Shown here in pieces: positions 6,604 through 14,600 of a stretch of 15,384 bases of DNA. Made by a program: the position numbers and the translations under genes. Below the pieces are notes generated by a model. It was not told the origin of the DNA and ran no database searches. It saw only the letters and a program-made list of their open reading frames with translations. This stretch comes from an uncultured Collinsella sp. (GTDB lineage: Bacteria > Actinomycetota > Coriobacteriia > Coriobacteriales > Coriobacteriaceae): assembly GCA_958353395.1 (NCBI GenBank), contig CATWSG010000033.1:1-15384 (forward strand), given 5' to 3'. Position 1 is the stretch's first letter. Each line of letters starts with the position of its first letter.

Positions 6604-7752
6604 ATGAGTAAGAAAGAATGCATCGCGATGCTCCTCGCAGGAGGACAGGGCAGCCGATTGGGGGCACTCACCCAAAAGATCGCCAAGCCGGCGGTTAGCT
6701 TTGGTGGTAAGTTTCGCATTATCGACTTTTCGCTGTCCAACTGCTCCAACTCGGGCATCGACACGGTGGGCGTTCTGACGCAGTATCGCCCCTATCTGCT
6801 GCATGCCTACGTGGGCTCCGGCGAGGCGTGGGATCTGGACAGCCGTGACGGCGGCGTTTCGATCCTGCCGCCGTACGAGACGCAGACCGGCGGCGCCTGG
6901 TATGCGGGCACGGCCGACGCCATTACGCAGAACCTCGACTACATCAAGGCCAACGACCCCAAGTACGTCCTGATTCTTTCGGGCGATCACCTGTATCGCA
7001 TGGACTACCGCAAGATGCTCAAGACGCACATTGAGAACAACGCCGACCTCACGGTGAGCGTTATGCCCGTGCCGTGGGAGGAGGCCAGCCGCTTTGGCAT
7101 CCTGACCACCGACCCCGAGGACGGCCGCATCACCAAGTTCACCGAGAAGCCCGATAAGCCCGATTCGAACCTCGCGTCCATGGGCATCTACATCTTCTCG
7201 GCCGACGTGCTGATCGAGGCGCTCGAGGAGGACGCTCTGGACCAGCGCTCGAGCCACGACTTTGGCAAGGACATCATCCCCAAGCTGCTCGGCGAGAACA
7301 AGCGCCTGTACAGCTACGAGTTCCACGGCTTTTGGAAGGACGTCGGCACCATCGCCAGCTTCCACGAGACCTCGATGGACCTGCTGGGCAACAACCCCGA
7401 GTTCGATCTGTTTGACAAGCACTTCCCCATCATGTCCAACATCACCACGCGACCGCCGCACTACATTGGCCCGGATGGTCGCCTGGACGATTGCCTGGTC
7501 TCCAACGGCTGCAAGATCTACGGCACCGCTCGCCACTCGATCCTTTCGACCGATGTCATCATCGATGAGCGCGCCGTGGTCGAGGACTCCGTGCTGCTGC
7601 CGGGTGCGCACGTTAAGAGCGGAGCGCACATCTGCCGCGCTATTTTGGGCGAGAACTCCACGGTCGAAGAGGGCGTGAAGCTCGGCTCTGTCGATACCAC
7701 CAAGGATACGGCCGTCGTTGGAAATGACGTCGTTATCGGGAAGGGGGAATGA
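6604..7752 (+). CDS. glgC: glucose-1-phosphate adenylyltransferase, catalytic subunit
   Basis: 382 residues. GlgC joins glucose-1-phosphate and ATP into ADP-glucose, the donor for glycogen synthesis and usually the controlled step. The nucleotidyltransferase fold shows AGGQGSRL (12-19), the AKPA and GGKFRIIDF segments (27-42), WYAGTADA (99-106), the metal-binding SGDH with D128, FTEKP (179-183) with the sugar-phosphate lysine K182, and GFWKDVGT (242-249). From about 285 on, a left-handed beta-helix hexapeptide repeat forms the C-terminal domain. GAAGGAG lies 6 nt before the ATG. All the catalytic residues I can check are present. glgD starts 4 nt after the stop and is surely cotranscribed. 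The pair should form a mixed GlgC/GlgD complex, as characterised in Geobacillus and streptococci. Confidence 0.96.
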   Translation: MSKKECIAMLLAGGQGSRLGALTQKIAKPAVSFGGKFRIIDFSLSNCSNSGIDTVGVLTQYRPYLLHAYVGSGEAWDLDSRDGGVSILPPYETQTGGAWYAGTADAITQNLDYIKANDPKYVLILSGDHLYRMDYRKMLKTHIENNADLTVSVMPVPWEEASRFGILTTDPEDGRITKFTEKPDKPDSNLASMGIYIFSADVLIEALEEDALDQRSSHDFGKDIIPKLLGENKRLYSYEFHGFWKDVGTIASFHETSMDLLGNNPEFDLFDKHFPIMSNITTRPPHYIGPDGRLDDCLVSNGCKIYGTARHSILSTDVIIDERAVVEDSVLLPGAHVKSGAHICRAILGENSTVEEGVKLGSVDTTKDTAVVGNDVVIGKGE

Positions 7753-7756
7753 TCCG

Positions 7757-8884
7757 ATGATCAATCGCAAGGCCATCGGTTATATCACCGCTAACTACTC
7801 TTCGACCTACGGCAGCGTGCTGCTCAAGGACCGCCCCATCGCGTCCGTTCCGTTTTTGGGCCGCTACCGCCTGATCGACTTCCCGCTGTCCAACATGATG
7901 AATGCCGGCATTAAGACCGTCGGAGTCGTCATGCCGGGCAACTACCGCTCGCTGATCGACCACGTGGGCTCGGGCAAGGACTGGGGCCTGGACCGCAAGA
8001 AGGGCGGCCTGTTCATGGTGCCCGGCAACGCGTATGGCACCACCAAGGGCGGCATGCGCTTCTTGCTGCGCGACATTATCTCCAACAAGACGCTGTTCCA
8101 GCGCTCGGACAAGCCCTATGTCGTGATGATGGGCACCAACATCATCTTTAATATGGACCTCAACACCATCATCGACGCGCACGAGAACTCCGGCGCCCAG
8201 ATGACCGTGGTGTACTGCAAGGCCACGCATAACGTCGATGACGAGACCAAACTCGAAATTAACGAGAACGGCCGTTTGACGGGCGTGAGCGCCGGCGTCG
8301 TGTACGGCGACAACGCCTCTATGGACTGCTGCATCGTCAACCGCGAGACGCTACTCGAGATTATCGACCACTACCAGGCCGCCGACTATCTGGACCTGCT
8401 CGAGGCACTCCAGGGCGACTTTGGCAACATTGACGTGTGCAGCTACGAGTACAAGGGCGAGGTCGTGGGCGTGTTTAGCGAGAAGTCGCTGTATCGCCGC
8501 AGCATGGACCTTCTCGACCAGACCGTGGCCGACCAACTCTTCGACCCCGAGCGTCCGATCCTGACCAAGGCTCACGACGTGCCGCCTTCGCGTTACGCGA
8601 CCGGCAGCCACGCCTGCAACTCGATCATCTCGGCCGGCTGCATCATCAAGGGCACCGTGCGCAACTCGATCCTGTCGCGCGGCGTCGTGGTCGAGGAAGG
8701 CGCCTCGGTGACCAACTCGATCATCAACCAGAGCTGCATCATCAAGAGCGGCGCCCGTGTTGAGAACGCCATCCTGGACAAGAACAACGTGGTCCCCACC
8801 AACACCGAGCTTCGCGGCACGCCCGAGAACATCCTGGTGCTGGGCAAGGCTCCGTTAACTTCTGATACCACGATCGTGCGCTAA
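7757..8884 (+). CDS. glgD: GlgD, degenerate ADP-glucose pyrophosphorylase subunit
   Basis: 375 residues from the ATG at 7757, with AAGGGGGA 8 nt upstream; an in-frame ATG at 7718 lies inside glgC and lacks support. The overall fold matches GlgC (GRYRLIDFPLSNMMNAGIKTVGV at about 35-57, a beta-helix repeat at the C-terminus), but key catalytic elements are lost. The GGxGxRL loop is replaced by NYSSTYGS (13-20). The aligned SGDH reads GTNI (126-129), with N at the metal-binding Asp. The GTADA segment reads GTTKG, and no EKP sugar-phosphate motif is present. GlgD proteins in Bacillota are reported as regulatory partners that raise or modulate GlgC activity, and the same role is inferred here. The 4-nt gap after glgC supports equal dosage. 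Confidence 0.94.
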   Translation: MINRKAIGYITANYSSTYGSVLLKDRPIASVPFLGRYRLIDFPLSNMMNAGIKTVGVVMPGNYRSLIDHVGSGKDWGLDRKKGGLFMVPGNAYGTTKGGMRFLLRDIISNKTLFQRSDKPYVVMMGTNIIFNMDLNTIIDAHENSGAQMTVVYCKATHNVDDETKLEINENGRLTGVSAGVVYGDNASMDCCIVNRETLLEIIDHYQAADYLDLLEALQGDFGNIDVCSYEYKGEVVGVFSEKSLYRRSMDLLDQTVADQLFDPERPILTKAHDVPPSRYATGSHACNSIISAGCIIKGTVRNSILSRGVVVEEGASVTNSIINQSCIIKSGARVENAILDKNNVVPTNTELRGTPENILVLGKAPLTSDTTIVR

Positions 8885-8914
8885 CGTTGGTACCGCAACA
8901 TCGCTCGTAACATG

Positions 8915-8920
8915 TAGAAT
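8915..8920 (+). promoter_or_regulatory. possible -10 box before glgA
   Basis: TAGAAT matches the -10 consensus at 5 of 6 positions, but I find no convincing -35 at 16-18 bp. It sits directly before the 8921-8949 terminator, so a transcript starting here would begin inside the hairpin and escape termination. Confidence 0.2.
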
Positions 8921-8949
8921 AGCCGCCCGGTTCGCGCCAGGCGGCTTTT
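8921..8949 (+). terminator. intrinsic terminator between glgD and glgA
   Basis: AGCCGCC (8921-8927) pairs with GGCGGCT (8940-8946) across a 12-nt loop, followed by a short T-run (8946-8949). It starts 37 nt after the glgD stop and ends 25 nt before the glgA start. It should cut readthrough from glgCD, giving glgA either lower expression or its own promoter. Confidence 0.6.
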
Positions 8950-8973
8950 CTCGAATTGCAACAGGGAGACAAT

Positions 8974-11250
8974 ATGGCTGATTCCAGCAAAAAGATGCAG
9001 ATCGTGTTTGCCTCGGCCGAGTGCGCGCCGTTTGTGAAGACCGGTGGCCTGGGCGACGTGGCGGGCTCGCTGCCTGCGGCGCTTGTGCGCGCCGGCGCCG
9101 AGGTTATCGTGATGGTGCCCAAGTACGCCACCATCAAGGACGAGTACAAGGCGCAGATGGAGCACTTCTCCGACTTTTACGTGAGCCTGGGCTGGCGCAA
9201 TGAGTACTGCGGACTCGAGAAACTCGAGCACGACGGCGTCACCTATATGTTCATCGACAACGAGCGCTACTTTGCGCGCGACTATCCGTACGGCTTCTTT
9301 GACGACGGAGAGCGTTTTGCGTTCTTCTCCAAGGCCATCACCGAGAGCCTGCAGCACCTGCCGGCCGGCTTTGAGTGCGACATCCTGCACTGCAACGACT
9401 GGCAGACGGCACTGGCCCCCGTGTTTTTGCGCGAGTTCTACCAGGGCCTGCCGCTGTACGACCGCGTCAAGACCGTGTTCTCGATCCACAACGTAGCGTT
9501 CCAGGGCCAGTTTAGCGACACCGTGATGGAGGACATCCTGGGTGTGGCGCATATTCCGGCGGCTGCCTCGCAGCTGCGTTGCGACGCCTGCAGCATCAAC
9601 TACATGCTGGGCGCCCTGCGCTATGCCGACGCCATCACTACGGTGAGCCCCACCTATGCCAACGAGATCCAGACGCCCGAATTTGGCGAGGGCCTGGACG
9701 GCGTGTTGCGCGAGCGCTCCTATGCGCTGCAGGGCATTTTGAACGGCATCGACGTCGCGGGCTTTGACCCAGCAACCGACAAGCGCATTGCCGCCAACTA
9801 CACCGTCGAGGACCGTTCTGGCAAGGCCGTGTGCAAGGCCAAGCTGCAGGAAGAGCTGGGACTCGAGGTTCGCGACGACCGTCCGCTTATGGTGATGGTC
9901 ACGCGCCTGACGCGCCAAAAGGGCATGGACCTGGTCATGTACGCGCTCGACCGCATTCTGGCCGGCGGCGTGCAGGTAGCGGTGCTGGGCACCGGCGACC
10001 GCGACTACGAGGACGGACTGCGCTACTTCCAGGACAAGTACCCCGGCACCATGGCCGCACGCATCGAGTTCGATCCGGCGCTGTCGCAGCGCATGTATGC
10101 TGCCGCCGACATGTTCCTGATGCCTTCGAAGTTTGAACCCTGCGGCCTGTCGCAGATCATCGCCATGCGCTACGGCACCCTGCCCATCGTGCGCGAGACC
10201 GGTGGCCTGAAGGACACCGTGCAGCCGTACAACGAGTTTACCGGCGAGGGCACTGGCTTCTCGTTTAGCAACTTTAACGGCGACGAGATGGGCGACGCCG
10301 TGTTCCGCGCGGCACGCCTGTTCTGGGACAACCGCGATGCCTGGAACCAGCTGGTAACGCAGGCTATGAGCCAGGACTTTAGCTGGACGCGCTCGGCCGA
10401 TAAATATCTGGACCTGTACTTCTTTATGCACCCGGAGATTGAGAGGCCGGCGGCGGTTGTCGACGAGTCTGAGGCCGTTGCTGAGCCGGTGGCCGCGGAG
10501 GAGCCCAAGGCCGAGGAGAAGCCGGTTGAGGCTGAGCCCGTTAAGGCCGAGCCTGAGGTGAAGGCTGAGGTTGCTCCTGAGGCAGAGGCCGAGGTCGAGC
10601 CCGCTGCAAAGCCCGCAGCTAAGAAGACCACGACCCGCAAGACGACGGCCAAGAAGGCTACGACAACCAAGGCTGCCGCAGCAAAGACGACTGCTGCCAA
10701 GGCAACGACCACGCGCAAGCGCACGACCGCCGCTGCCAAGAAGGCCGCCGAGGTCGAGGTCGCTGAGGCCAAGCCTGCGGCAAAGGCACCGGCCAAGACC
10801 ACTGCCAAGAAGTCGACCACGACCGCCAAGAAGACCACGGCAACCAAGTCGACGACCGCGAAGGCCGCCACGACCAAGGCAGCCGCAAAGACGGCCGCCA
10901 AAGTCAAGGAGGCGCCCGCCGAGTCCAAGGCCGAGGCAACCGTCGAGGCAAAGCCCGCCGCCAAGACCACCACACGCAAGCGCACTACAACGACGGCCAA
11001 GAAGACCACGGCAAAGGCCACAACTCCCAAGGCAGAGGCTAAGTCCGCTGCTGCCAAAGTGGAGCCCAAGGCTGAGGTAAAGGCCAAGCCGGCGCCGAAG
11101 ACCGCTGAGGTCAAGGCCGCCCCGAAGGCAGAGGCTAAGCCCGAGCCTGCCAAGGAGACCCCGGTCTCCCCCGCCGCTCCGGCAGAGAAAAAGGCCCCGT
11201 CCAAGAAGACGTCCGTCCGCAAGGCAACGGCCACCCGCAAGCGCCGCTAG
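8974..11250 (+). CDS. glgA: glycogen synthase (GT5) with long acidic-basic repeat tail
   Basis: 758 residues from the ATG at 8974, with GGGAG 5 nt upstream; a TTG at 8956 is less likely. GlgA adds glucose from ADP-glucose to alpha-1,4 chains. Catalytic landmarks are the ADP-glucose motif KTGGLGD (22-28), RLTRQKG with R311 and K316, and SKFEPCGLSQ with E388 (the retaining-GT catalytic glutamate region). The enzyme ends near residue 489, matching the usual length of about 480. Residues 490-758 are an added low-complexity tail. A Glu/Ala/Val/Pro stretch (490-545) leads into Lys/Thr/Ala blocks restarting at KPAAK near 546, 600 and 660, and the end is KRR. The tail resembles histone-H1-like or mycobacterial HupB-type extensions. 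Its frame is open throughout with matching codon use, so it is a real extension and not a frameshift product. A terminator follows at 11283. Confidence 0.96.
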   Translation: MADSSKKMQIVFASAECAPFVKTGGLGDVAGSLPAALVRAGAEVIVMVPKYATIKDEYKAQMEHFSDFYVSLGWRNEYCGLEKLEHDGVTYMFIDNERYFARDYPYGFFDDGERFAFFSKAITESLQHLPAGFECDILHCNDWQTALAPVFLREFYQGLPLYDRVKTVFSIHNVAFQGQFSDTVMEDILGVAHIPAAASQLRCDACSINYMLGALRYADAITTVSPTYANEIQTPEFGEGLDGVLRERSYALQGILNGIDVAGFDPATDKRIAANYTVEDRSGKAVCKAKLQEELGLEVRDDRPLMVMVTRLTRQKGMDLVMYALDRILAGGVQVAVLGTGDRDYEDGLRYFQDKYPGTMAARIEFDPALSQRMYAAADMFLMPSKFEPCGLSQIIAMRYGTLPIVRETGGLKDTVQPYNEFTGEGTGFSFSNFNGDEMGDAVFRAARLFWDNRDAWNQLVTQAMSQDFSWTRSADKYLDLYFFMHPEIERPAAVVDESEAVAEPVAAEEPKAEEKPVEAEPVKAEPEVKAEVAPEAEAEVEPAAKPAAKKTTTRKTTAKKATTTKAAAAKTTAAKATTTRKRTTAAAKKAAEVEVAEAKPAAKAPAKTTAKKSTTTAKKTTATKSTTAKAATTKAAAKTAAKVKEAPAESKAEATVEAKPAAKTTTRKRTTTTAKKTTAKATTPKAEAKSAAAKVEPKAEVKAKPAPKTAEVKAAPKAEAKPEPAKETPVSPAAPAEKKAPSKKTSVRKATATRKRR
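10588..11100 (+). repeat. degenerate three-unit repeat coding the GlgA tail
   Basis: Within codons of about 538-709 the protein pattern of a short acidic lead, then KPAAK, then a Lys/Thr-rich block repeats three times. The KPAAK motifs start at residues 546, 600 and 660. The DNA is correspondingly repetitive in AAG, GCC/GCA and ACC/ACG codons but is not a perfect tandem array, so the copies have diverged. Confidence 0.6.
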
Positions 11251-11282
11251 TCCGAACGATTAAAACTTAATCCTCAACGCAA

Positions 11283-11315
11283 AAGAGGGCACCTGGTGAG
11301 GGTGCCCTCTTCTTG
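11283..11315 (+). terminator. intrinsic terminator after glgA
   Basis: AAGAGGGCACC (11283-11293) and GGTGCCCTCTT (11301-11311) form a perfect 11-bp stem with a 7-nt loop, preceded by A residues and followed by a modest T-rich stretch. It ends the glycogen cluster 33 nt after the glgA stop. Confidence 0.85.
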
Positions 11316-11342
11316 ATTGAACTTCTGTATTAAAAAGAGGGC

Positions 11343-11474
11343 CGGTTTACTACGACAAAATGGCTACGGCCGACCACAGCGAGTAATCTAAAAAATTGGC
11401 AACGCTTCTACCTGCGGTTTTAATATCACCAAAATGACCGTGGTTAAGATCATTCAATTCGTCGTAGTAAACCG
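11343..11474. repeat. 14-bp perfect inverted repeat flanking a promoter (132 bp in all)
   Basis: CGGTTTACTACGAC (11343-11356) recurs as its exact reverse complement at 11461-11474. Reading inward from each end, the sequence ACCAC also appears 16 nt inside both arms, with scattered matches between, so each arm is part of a longer conserved half (about 35 nt). The centre-to-centre distance is 118 bp. A promoter lies in the enclosed DNA. Candidate readings are an invertible promoter segment, a pair of operators for a looping regulator, or a small non-autonomous mobile element. Confidence 0.6.
11396..11424 (+). promoter_or_regulatory. strong-looking sigma70-type promoter inside the inverted repeat
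   Basis: TTGGCA (11396-11401) and TTTAAT (11419-11424) are separated by exactly 17 bp, each matching consensus at 5 of 6 positions. It points toward the GH13-GH77 gene, with a predicted start near 11431 and a leader of about 250 nt. It lies wholly between the two 14-bp repeat arms. Confidence 0.5.
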
Positions 11475-11539
11475 AAGTACTTTTGTTTGGCTAAAAATAG
11501 TATCAGTCTAGGCTATTTTGGATATCGCGATAATTTGGG

Positions 11540-11582
11540 TGGTAAAACGATTTTCTAGGACAACCGTTCGCCGATGGTAAAC
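11540..11582 (+). promoter_or_regulatory. two copies of the TGGTAAA(A)C motif
   Basis: TGGTAAAAC at 11540-11548 is identical to one arm of the glgB dyad; TGGTAAAC at 11575-11582 is a one-base-shorter version in the same orientation, 35 nt further on. They precede the second promoter-like site. The shared motif suggests the same regulator acts on glgB and on the GH13-GH77 gene. Confidence 0.4.
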
Positions 11583-11585
11583 GGA

Positions 11586-11620
11586 TGTTGTTTATACAGC
11601 CTGTGTACAACAGATATACT
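11586..11620 (+). promoter_or_regulatory. second promoter-like site overlapped by an imperfect dyad
   Basis: TTTATA (11591-11596), 18 bp, then TATACT (11615-11620; 5/6) could be a promoter for the GH13-GH77 gene. TGTTGT (11586-11591) and ACAACA (11607-11612) are reverse complements around an inner ACAG-C-CTGT pairing, with the left half two bases longer. The dyad covers the -35 and spacer, as an operator would. Confidence 0.35.
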
Positions 11621-11681
11621 TACATCCTGTGCGTAAAGCCCATGGCCCGCAGGCCGTGATTCTATTGAACTGGACCGTATT

Positions 11682-14600
11682 ATGAGATTGATACACAACA
11701 GCCGTCTACCGCAGTTTCGCACTCCGTTTGGCGCTGTGACCACAGGAACAACCCTTTCGCTCTCCGTGATTCTGGAGGACGCCGATCCCGCGCAGGCAAC
11801 GCTTACGCTGCGCACCTGGGTCGATGAGATCGGTGAGTCTCGGTATTCCATGACGCACGAGGGCGACGGCATATTTAGCGTAGAGCTCAAGTGCACCGAG
11901 CCCTGTCTTATCTGGTACAGCTTTATATGCAATATCGAGGGCCAGCCCGAGGTTCGTCTGGGCGCACCGCAGGGCCGCACCGGCGGCGAGGGCGTAACCT
12001 ACGACTACGCCGAGGTGCCGTCGTTCCAGGTCACCGTCTACAAACACCGTGAGAACCGTCCCACCTGGTACGAGCGCGGTATGGTCTACCAGATCTTCCC
12101 CGATCGCTATGCCCGCGACGAGCACTGGCGCGAGCGCACGCTGGCCGAGGTCGAAAAGCCACGGCACGGTATTCAGCGCCGCATGGTCGAGGACTGGAAC
12201 GAGCCGCCTGTGTACGAGCGCGCCGAGGACGGCTCCATCAAGACCTGGGACTTTTACGGCGGATCGCTCAAGGGTATCCAGGAAGACCTGCCTCGCATCG
12301 CCGAGCTGGGCTTTACAGCCATCTACCTCAACCCCATTTTTGAAGCCGCGAGCAACCACCGCTACGACACCGCCGATTACACCAAGATCGATCCGATTCT
12401 GGGCACCGAGCAGGACTTTACTGAGCTGTGCGAGGCGGCCGAGAAGCTGGGCATTTCCATCATTCTGGACGGTGTGTTCAACCACACGGGCGACGATTCG
12501 ATCTACTTCAACCGCTACGGCAACTACCCCGGCGTGGGCGCGTGGCAGAGCGAGGATTCGCCGTGGCGCGATGCGTTTTATTTCCACGAGGACGGCTCGT
12601 ACGACTGTTGGTGGGGCGTGGGCAATATGCCCGCCATCAATGAGAGCTCCGAACTGGTACGCGAGCGGCTCCTGGGCAAGGACGGCGTCATTCGTAAATG
12701 GCTGCGCGCCGGCGCTCACGGCTGGCGCCTGGATGTGGCCGACGAGCTTTCCGATGACTTCCTGACCGAGATCAAAAAGGCCGTGCTCGCCGAGAAGCCC
12801 GACGCGCTGCTGCTCGGCGAGGTCTGGGAAGATGCCTCCAACAAGATCAGCTACGGCCATCTGCGTCGCTACCTGCAGGGCTCCGAGCTGGACTCTGCTA
12901 TGGATTACCCCTTCCGCGATATGGTCATCGGCTTTTTGATGGGCTACAAAAACGCCTACCAGGCTGCCGAGGATATCGAGACCCTGCGCGAGAACTACCC
13001 GCGCGAGGCATTATCCTGCGCGCTCAATCTGCTGTCGAGCCACGACCGCCCGCGCATTATCTCGGTGCTCGGCGGTGGCCCCGACGAGTCGCAGCTGCCC
13101 GAGAGTGAGCGCAGCAAATGGCGCCTGGACGAGAACTCCATGGGCCTGGCCAAGAGCCGCTTTTGGCTGGCGACGCTCATGCAGATGACGTTCCCGGGCG
13201 TTCCCTCAATCTATTACGGTGACGAGTACGGCTTGGAGGGTCTCACCGATCCGGGCAATCGCCGCACCATGCCGACCAAGGAAAACCTGCACGACTTCGA
13301 TACGTTCGCGATCGTCAAGAATGCCTCGGCCGTGCGCCGCGCGCTGCCGTTTATGATCGATGGCAAGATCAAGGCCTTCGCGCTCAATGACGAGGTGCTG
13401 GCCTACAACCGTACCGGTAAAGACGGCGAGTCCGCGACCGTCATCATCAACCGCAGCCTGCGCAATTCGCATCGTGTGACGATTCCGGCGCTCGGCGAAT
13501 GCGCGAGCGATGTTATTAGCGGTCACGAGTGCGAGATCCACAACGGCACGGTCACGCTCGATCTTTATCCGCTGGGCTCGTCGATCATCTACCACCATGC
13601 CGAGCAGCGCCTGCAGGAGCCGCTCGATCACGGTGCGGGTGTTGTGTGTCATATCACATCGGTGCCGACCGACGACGGCAAGCCCGGTACAATCGGCGCG
13701 CCCACGCGTCGCTTTATCGACCATCTGGCCGCCATGGGCATGCGCTACTGGCAGGTTCTCCCCGTCAACCCCACGGACTTCTTCCGCTCCCCTTACGCTG
13801 GTCCTTCGGCCTTTGCAGGCAATATCGACCTGCTACCCGAGAGCCACGAGGAGCTGGCAGCCGACTTTGAGACCTGGAAGGCCCGCGGCGGCGAGGATGC
13901 CGATCCGCTGTACACCGCGTTTAAACATCGCAATGCCGATTGGCTCGAGAAATACTGCGTCTACATGGCCGTTAAGAAGTACTTTGAGGGCGAGTCGCGC
14001 CATGATTGGCCGGCAGATGTCGCGCGCTACAACGAGCATCTGATCGACGACAAGCGCTTCCACGACGAGGCCGAGCTTCAGGCGTACATGCAGTACCGTT
14101 TTGACCTAGCTTGGTGCGAGCTCATGAACTATGCGCACAAGAAAGGCATCGAGGTCATCGGCGATATTCCTATGTACGTGTCCGACGATTCGGCAGATGC
14201 GTGGAGTGAACCCGAGAACTTCTGGCTGTCCGATACCGGCAAGGCAATCGAGATCTCCGGTGCGCCGCCCGACAACTTTGCACCCGAGGGCCAGGTGTGG
14301 GGCAACCCGACGTTCCGCTGGGACCACATGAAGCGGAACGGCTATAGCTGGTGGATGGATCGCCTGCGTCGTGCGTTTTCTCTCTACGACCGCGTGCGCC
14401 TGGATCACTTCCTGGGATTCCACAGCTACTTCAGTATCCCCGCAGGCAAGGCTTGCGCCGAAGGTCGCTGGTTGGCGGGACCGGGCAAGGACCTGTTCCA
14501 GACCGCTTATGACGAGCTGGGTCCGCTCAACTTTATCGCCGAGGACCTGGGCTATTTGACGCCCGGTGTTCGCGCCATGGCATCGACCTGCGGTTTCCCC

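Larger units (their letters stand above)
11316..11681. other. intergenic regulatory region before the GH13-GH77 gene
   Basis: About 366 nt without a gene and AT-richer than its surroundings. In order it holds a 14-bp inverted repeat (11343-11356 and 11461-11474) around a promoter (11396-11424), a 7-bp inverted repeat AAAATAG/CTATTTT (11494-11500 and 11513-11519), a 10-bp palindrome TATCGCGATA (11523-11532), two TGGTAAA-type motifs (11540-11548, 11575-11582), and a second promoter-like site overlapped by an imperfect dyad (11586-11620). No open frame with a plausible protein was found. Confidence 0.6.

Noticed and set aside
6584..6610. A mini-frame MTEGEIDE overlapping the glgC start
   Set aside because: No ribosome site of its own; it merely includes the glgC Shine-Dalgarno sequence and start, so a leader-peptide role is not supported.
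6565..7776. A 403-codon minus-strand frame opposite glgC
   Set aside because: Fully covered by glgC with intact catalytic motifs on the plus strand; low-information composition of a shadow frame.
8881..10431. A 516-codon open frame on the minus strand opposite glgA
   Set aside because: It is antisense to an unmistakable GlgA, has Val/His/Ala/Arg-rich composition typical of the reverse frame of GC-rich genes, and shows no recognisable domain.
10170..11240. A 356-codon minus-strand frame opposite the GlgA tail that looks hydrophobic (Ala/Val/Leu/Phe-rich)
   Set aside because: The apparent membrane-protein character comes from reverse-complementing Lys and Ala codons (AAG to CTT, GCC to GGC in shifted frames); the plus frame is continuous with GlgA.
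10440..11250. CRISPR-like array in the repetitive DNA of the glgA tail
   Set aside because: Repeats are degenerate codon-level repeats without constant repeat length or unique spacers, and the reading frame is open throughout.
11523..11532. TATCGCGATA palindrome as a specific operator
   Set aside because: A single 10-bp palindrome with no second copy in the window and not positioned on a clear promoter; noted only in the intergenic description.
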